Origin: Hydractinia symbiolongicarpus
Taxonomy: Eukaryota > Cnidaria > Hydrozoa > Anthoathecata > Hydractiniidae
NCBI RefSeq assembly: GCF_029227915.1
Contig: NC_079889.1
Coordinates: 5,024,001-5,088,000, forward strand
Direction: 5' to 3'
DNA: 64,000 nucleotides
In this document: positions 63,501 through 64,000 of the stretch, in pieces
How the letters are laid out: the number at the start of each line of letters is the position of its first letter
How positions within the stretch are numbered: the stretch's first letter is position 1
The notes under the pieces: model-generated
The model's database searches: none
What the model was told of the DNA's origin: nothing
The model's input: the letters and a program-made list of their open reading frames with translations, nothing else
Translations under genes and position numbers: made by a program

Positions 63501-64000
63501 CATGGCACTAAGGAAAACCTCTTGGAACGTTGTAGTGCATTGAAACTGGAAGAAATAGTACAATGGTAAACTGCGCAGGCAGATGGAACCACGTGATCTA
63601 CGTGTGAGGCCTTTATTAGACTGCAAAATGCCATATTACAGCCTTTATAGGACTGTGCACGTAGTTAAGAGCGTTCTGAGGCGATGGCGCTAATGAAAAA
63701 GACTTTGGACGTTGTAGCGCATTGAGACTGGAACGTCTAGTCCAATGATAACCTGCGCAGGCAGCTGAAACCGCGTGATTTACGTCTGCCGCCTTTATTG
63801 GACTGCAAAAGGCCATATTACGGCCTTTATAGGACTGTGCACGTAGTTAAGAGTGTTGTAAGGCCAAGGCGCCAAGGAAAACCTCTTGGAACGTTGTAGT
63901 GCATTGAGATTTGAAGGAATAGTCCAATGGTAACCTTTGCAGGCAGATGGAACCACGTGATTTACGTGTGAGGCCTTTATGAGACTGCAAAAGGCCAAAT
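60594..64000 (+). repeat. 5460-bp tandem duplication, copy 2 (29-monomer form, cut by window end)
   Basis: Partner of 55134-60593, with one monomer fewer at its start and the right end outside the window. It is not identical to copy 1: for example GGAACCTTG versus GGAACGTTG (60980/55520), TGTAGTGC versus TGTGGTGC (63349/58071), GCCTTTATGAG versus GCCTTTATTAG (63063/57785) and GACTGCAAAA versus GACTGCCAAA (62164/56886). So this duplication is older than the 14,881-bp one. Confidence 0.86.

Larger units (their letters stand above)
1..64000 (+). repeat. 182-bp satellite DNA array, about 352 head-to-tail monomers
   Basis: The landmark GCCTTTAT followed by GACTG recurs every 182 bp from position 5 to the last base, always in the same orientation, with no foreign insertion. 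The landmark positions near 369 and 63973 are exactly 350 monomers apart once the visible small indels are added back. A typical B-type monomer has about 47% GC by hand count and G exceeds C on the plus strand. Neither array edge is in the window. Long homogenised arrays of nucleosome-sized monomers are typical of eukaryotic centromeric or other heterochromatic satellites; that role is inferred, not shown. I do not recognise the family. The 61-68 codon minus-strand frames that recur in it are not genes: 182 is not a multiple of 3, each frame starts and stops in the same motif of adjacent monomers, and one base difference between monomer types opens or closes it. Confidence 0.98.

Noticed and set aside
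1-64000. CRISPR array
   Set aside because: The unit is a continuous 182-bp monomer. There are no short identical repeats separated by unique spacers.
1-64000. Telomeric repeats or a subtelomere boundary
   Set aside because: I saw no TTAGGG, TTTAGGG or related tandem runs on either strand, and no array edge.
1-64000. Inserted transposable element or other unique sequence
   Set aside because: The 182-bp landmark is present throughout, with all length change explained by small indels, leaving no room for an insertion.
1-64000. Match to a known satellite family such as alpha satellite or the Arabidopsis 180-bp repeat
   Set aside because: The length is similar but I see no sequence resemblance to those families. 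A search of satellite databases would be needed for any family name.

Overview
The whole 64 kb window is one uninterrupted head-to-tail satellite DNA array. I find no protein-coding gene, RNA gene, transposon or other unique sequence, and both ends lie inside the array, so it is longer than the window. The basic unit is 182 bp. Counting phase from the recurring GCCTTTAT landmark (first at position 5), about 352 monomers fit, all in the same orientation. The only net length changes I can find are ten small indels: -34 at 16946 and 31827; -3 at 18113, 18474 and 19928 and again at 32994, 33355 and 34809; +1 near 50972; -1 near 51768; and -5 near 52762 and 53667 (a paired sum is counted once per event below). 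They account for the full length, because the first and last landmarks are then exactly 350 monomers apart. Strictly this is twelve sites from six or seven ancestral events, since several were copied by later duplications.

Organism: a roughly nucleosome-length satellite in a long homogenised array with higher-order repeats points to a eukaryote, most likely centromeric, pericentromeric or subtelomeric heterochromatin. I do not recognise the family and cannot assign a taxon. A hand count of one typical monomer gives about 47% GC and no CpG depletion.

Monomer types: A-type monomers (GTTGTAAGGCCA core, TACAATGG or CATTCGC variants) and B-type monomers (GTTCTAAGGCGA core, CTTGGGACG) are interspersed and often alternate, giving many 364-bp steps. 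Minor types are C (CAGCTGAAACCGCGTG end), D (AAGGCCTCAGCGC core) and K (AAGGCCAAGGCGCC core). Each monomer carries a cluster of AAAGGCC/GGCCTTT inverted arms at one end and, in most, a CACGTG-centred inverted repeat at the other.

Layout: 1-5527 holds 8- and 12-monomer repeats. 5528-7123 is transitional. 7124-36879 is a direct tandem duplication with a 14,881-bp period (82 monomers minus 43 bp), which looks identical between copies wherever I compared it. 36865-41250 has 10- and 9-monomer repeats. About 39640-51250 is a diverged duplication of about 5.5-6.2 kb whose copies differ by whole monomers. 52699-54572 is a 905-bp tandem duplication. 55134-64000 is a duplication of 30 monomers (29 in the second copy), cut by the window end.

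Open reading frames of 61-68 codons recur about 145 times on the minus strand, but they are a by-product of the A-type sequence and not genes. The biology here is array evolution by in-register unequal exchange, plus a possible role for the conserved inverted-repeat motifs.
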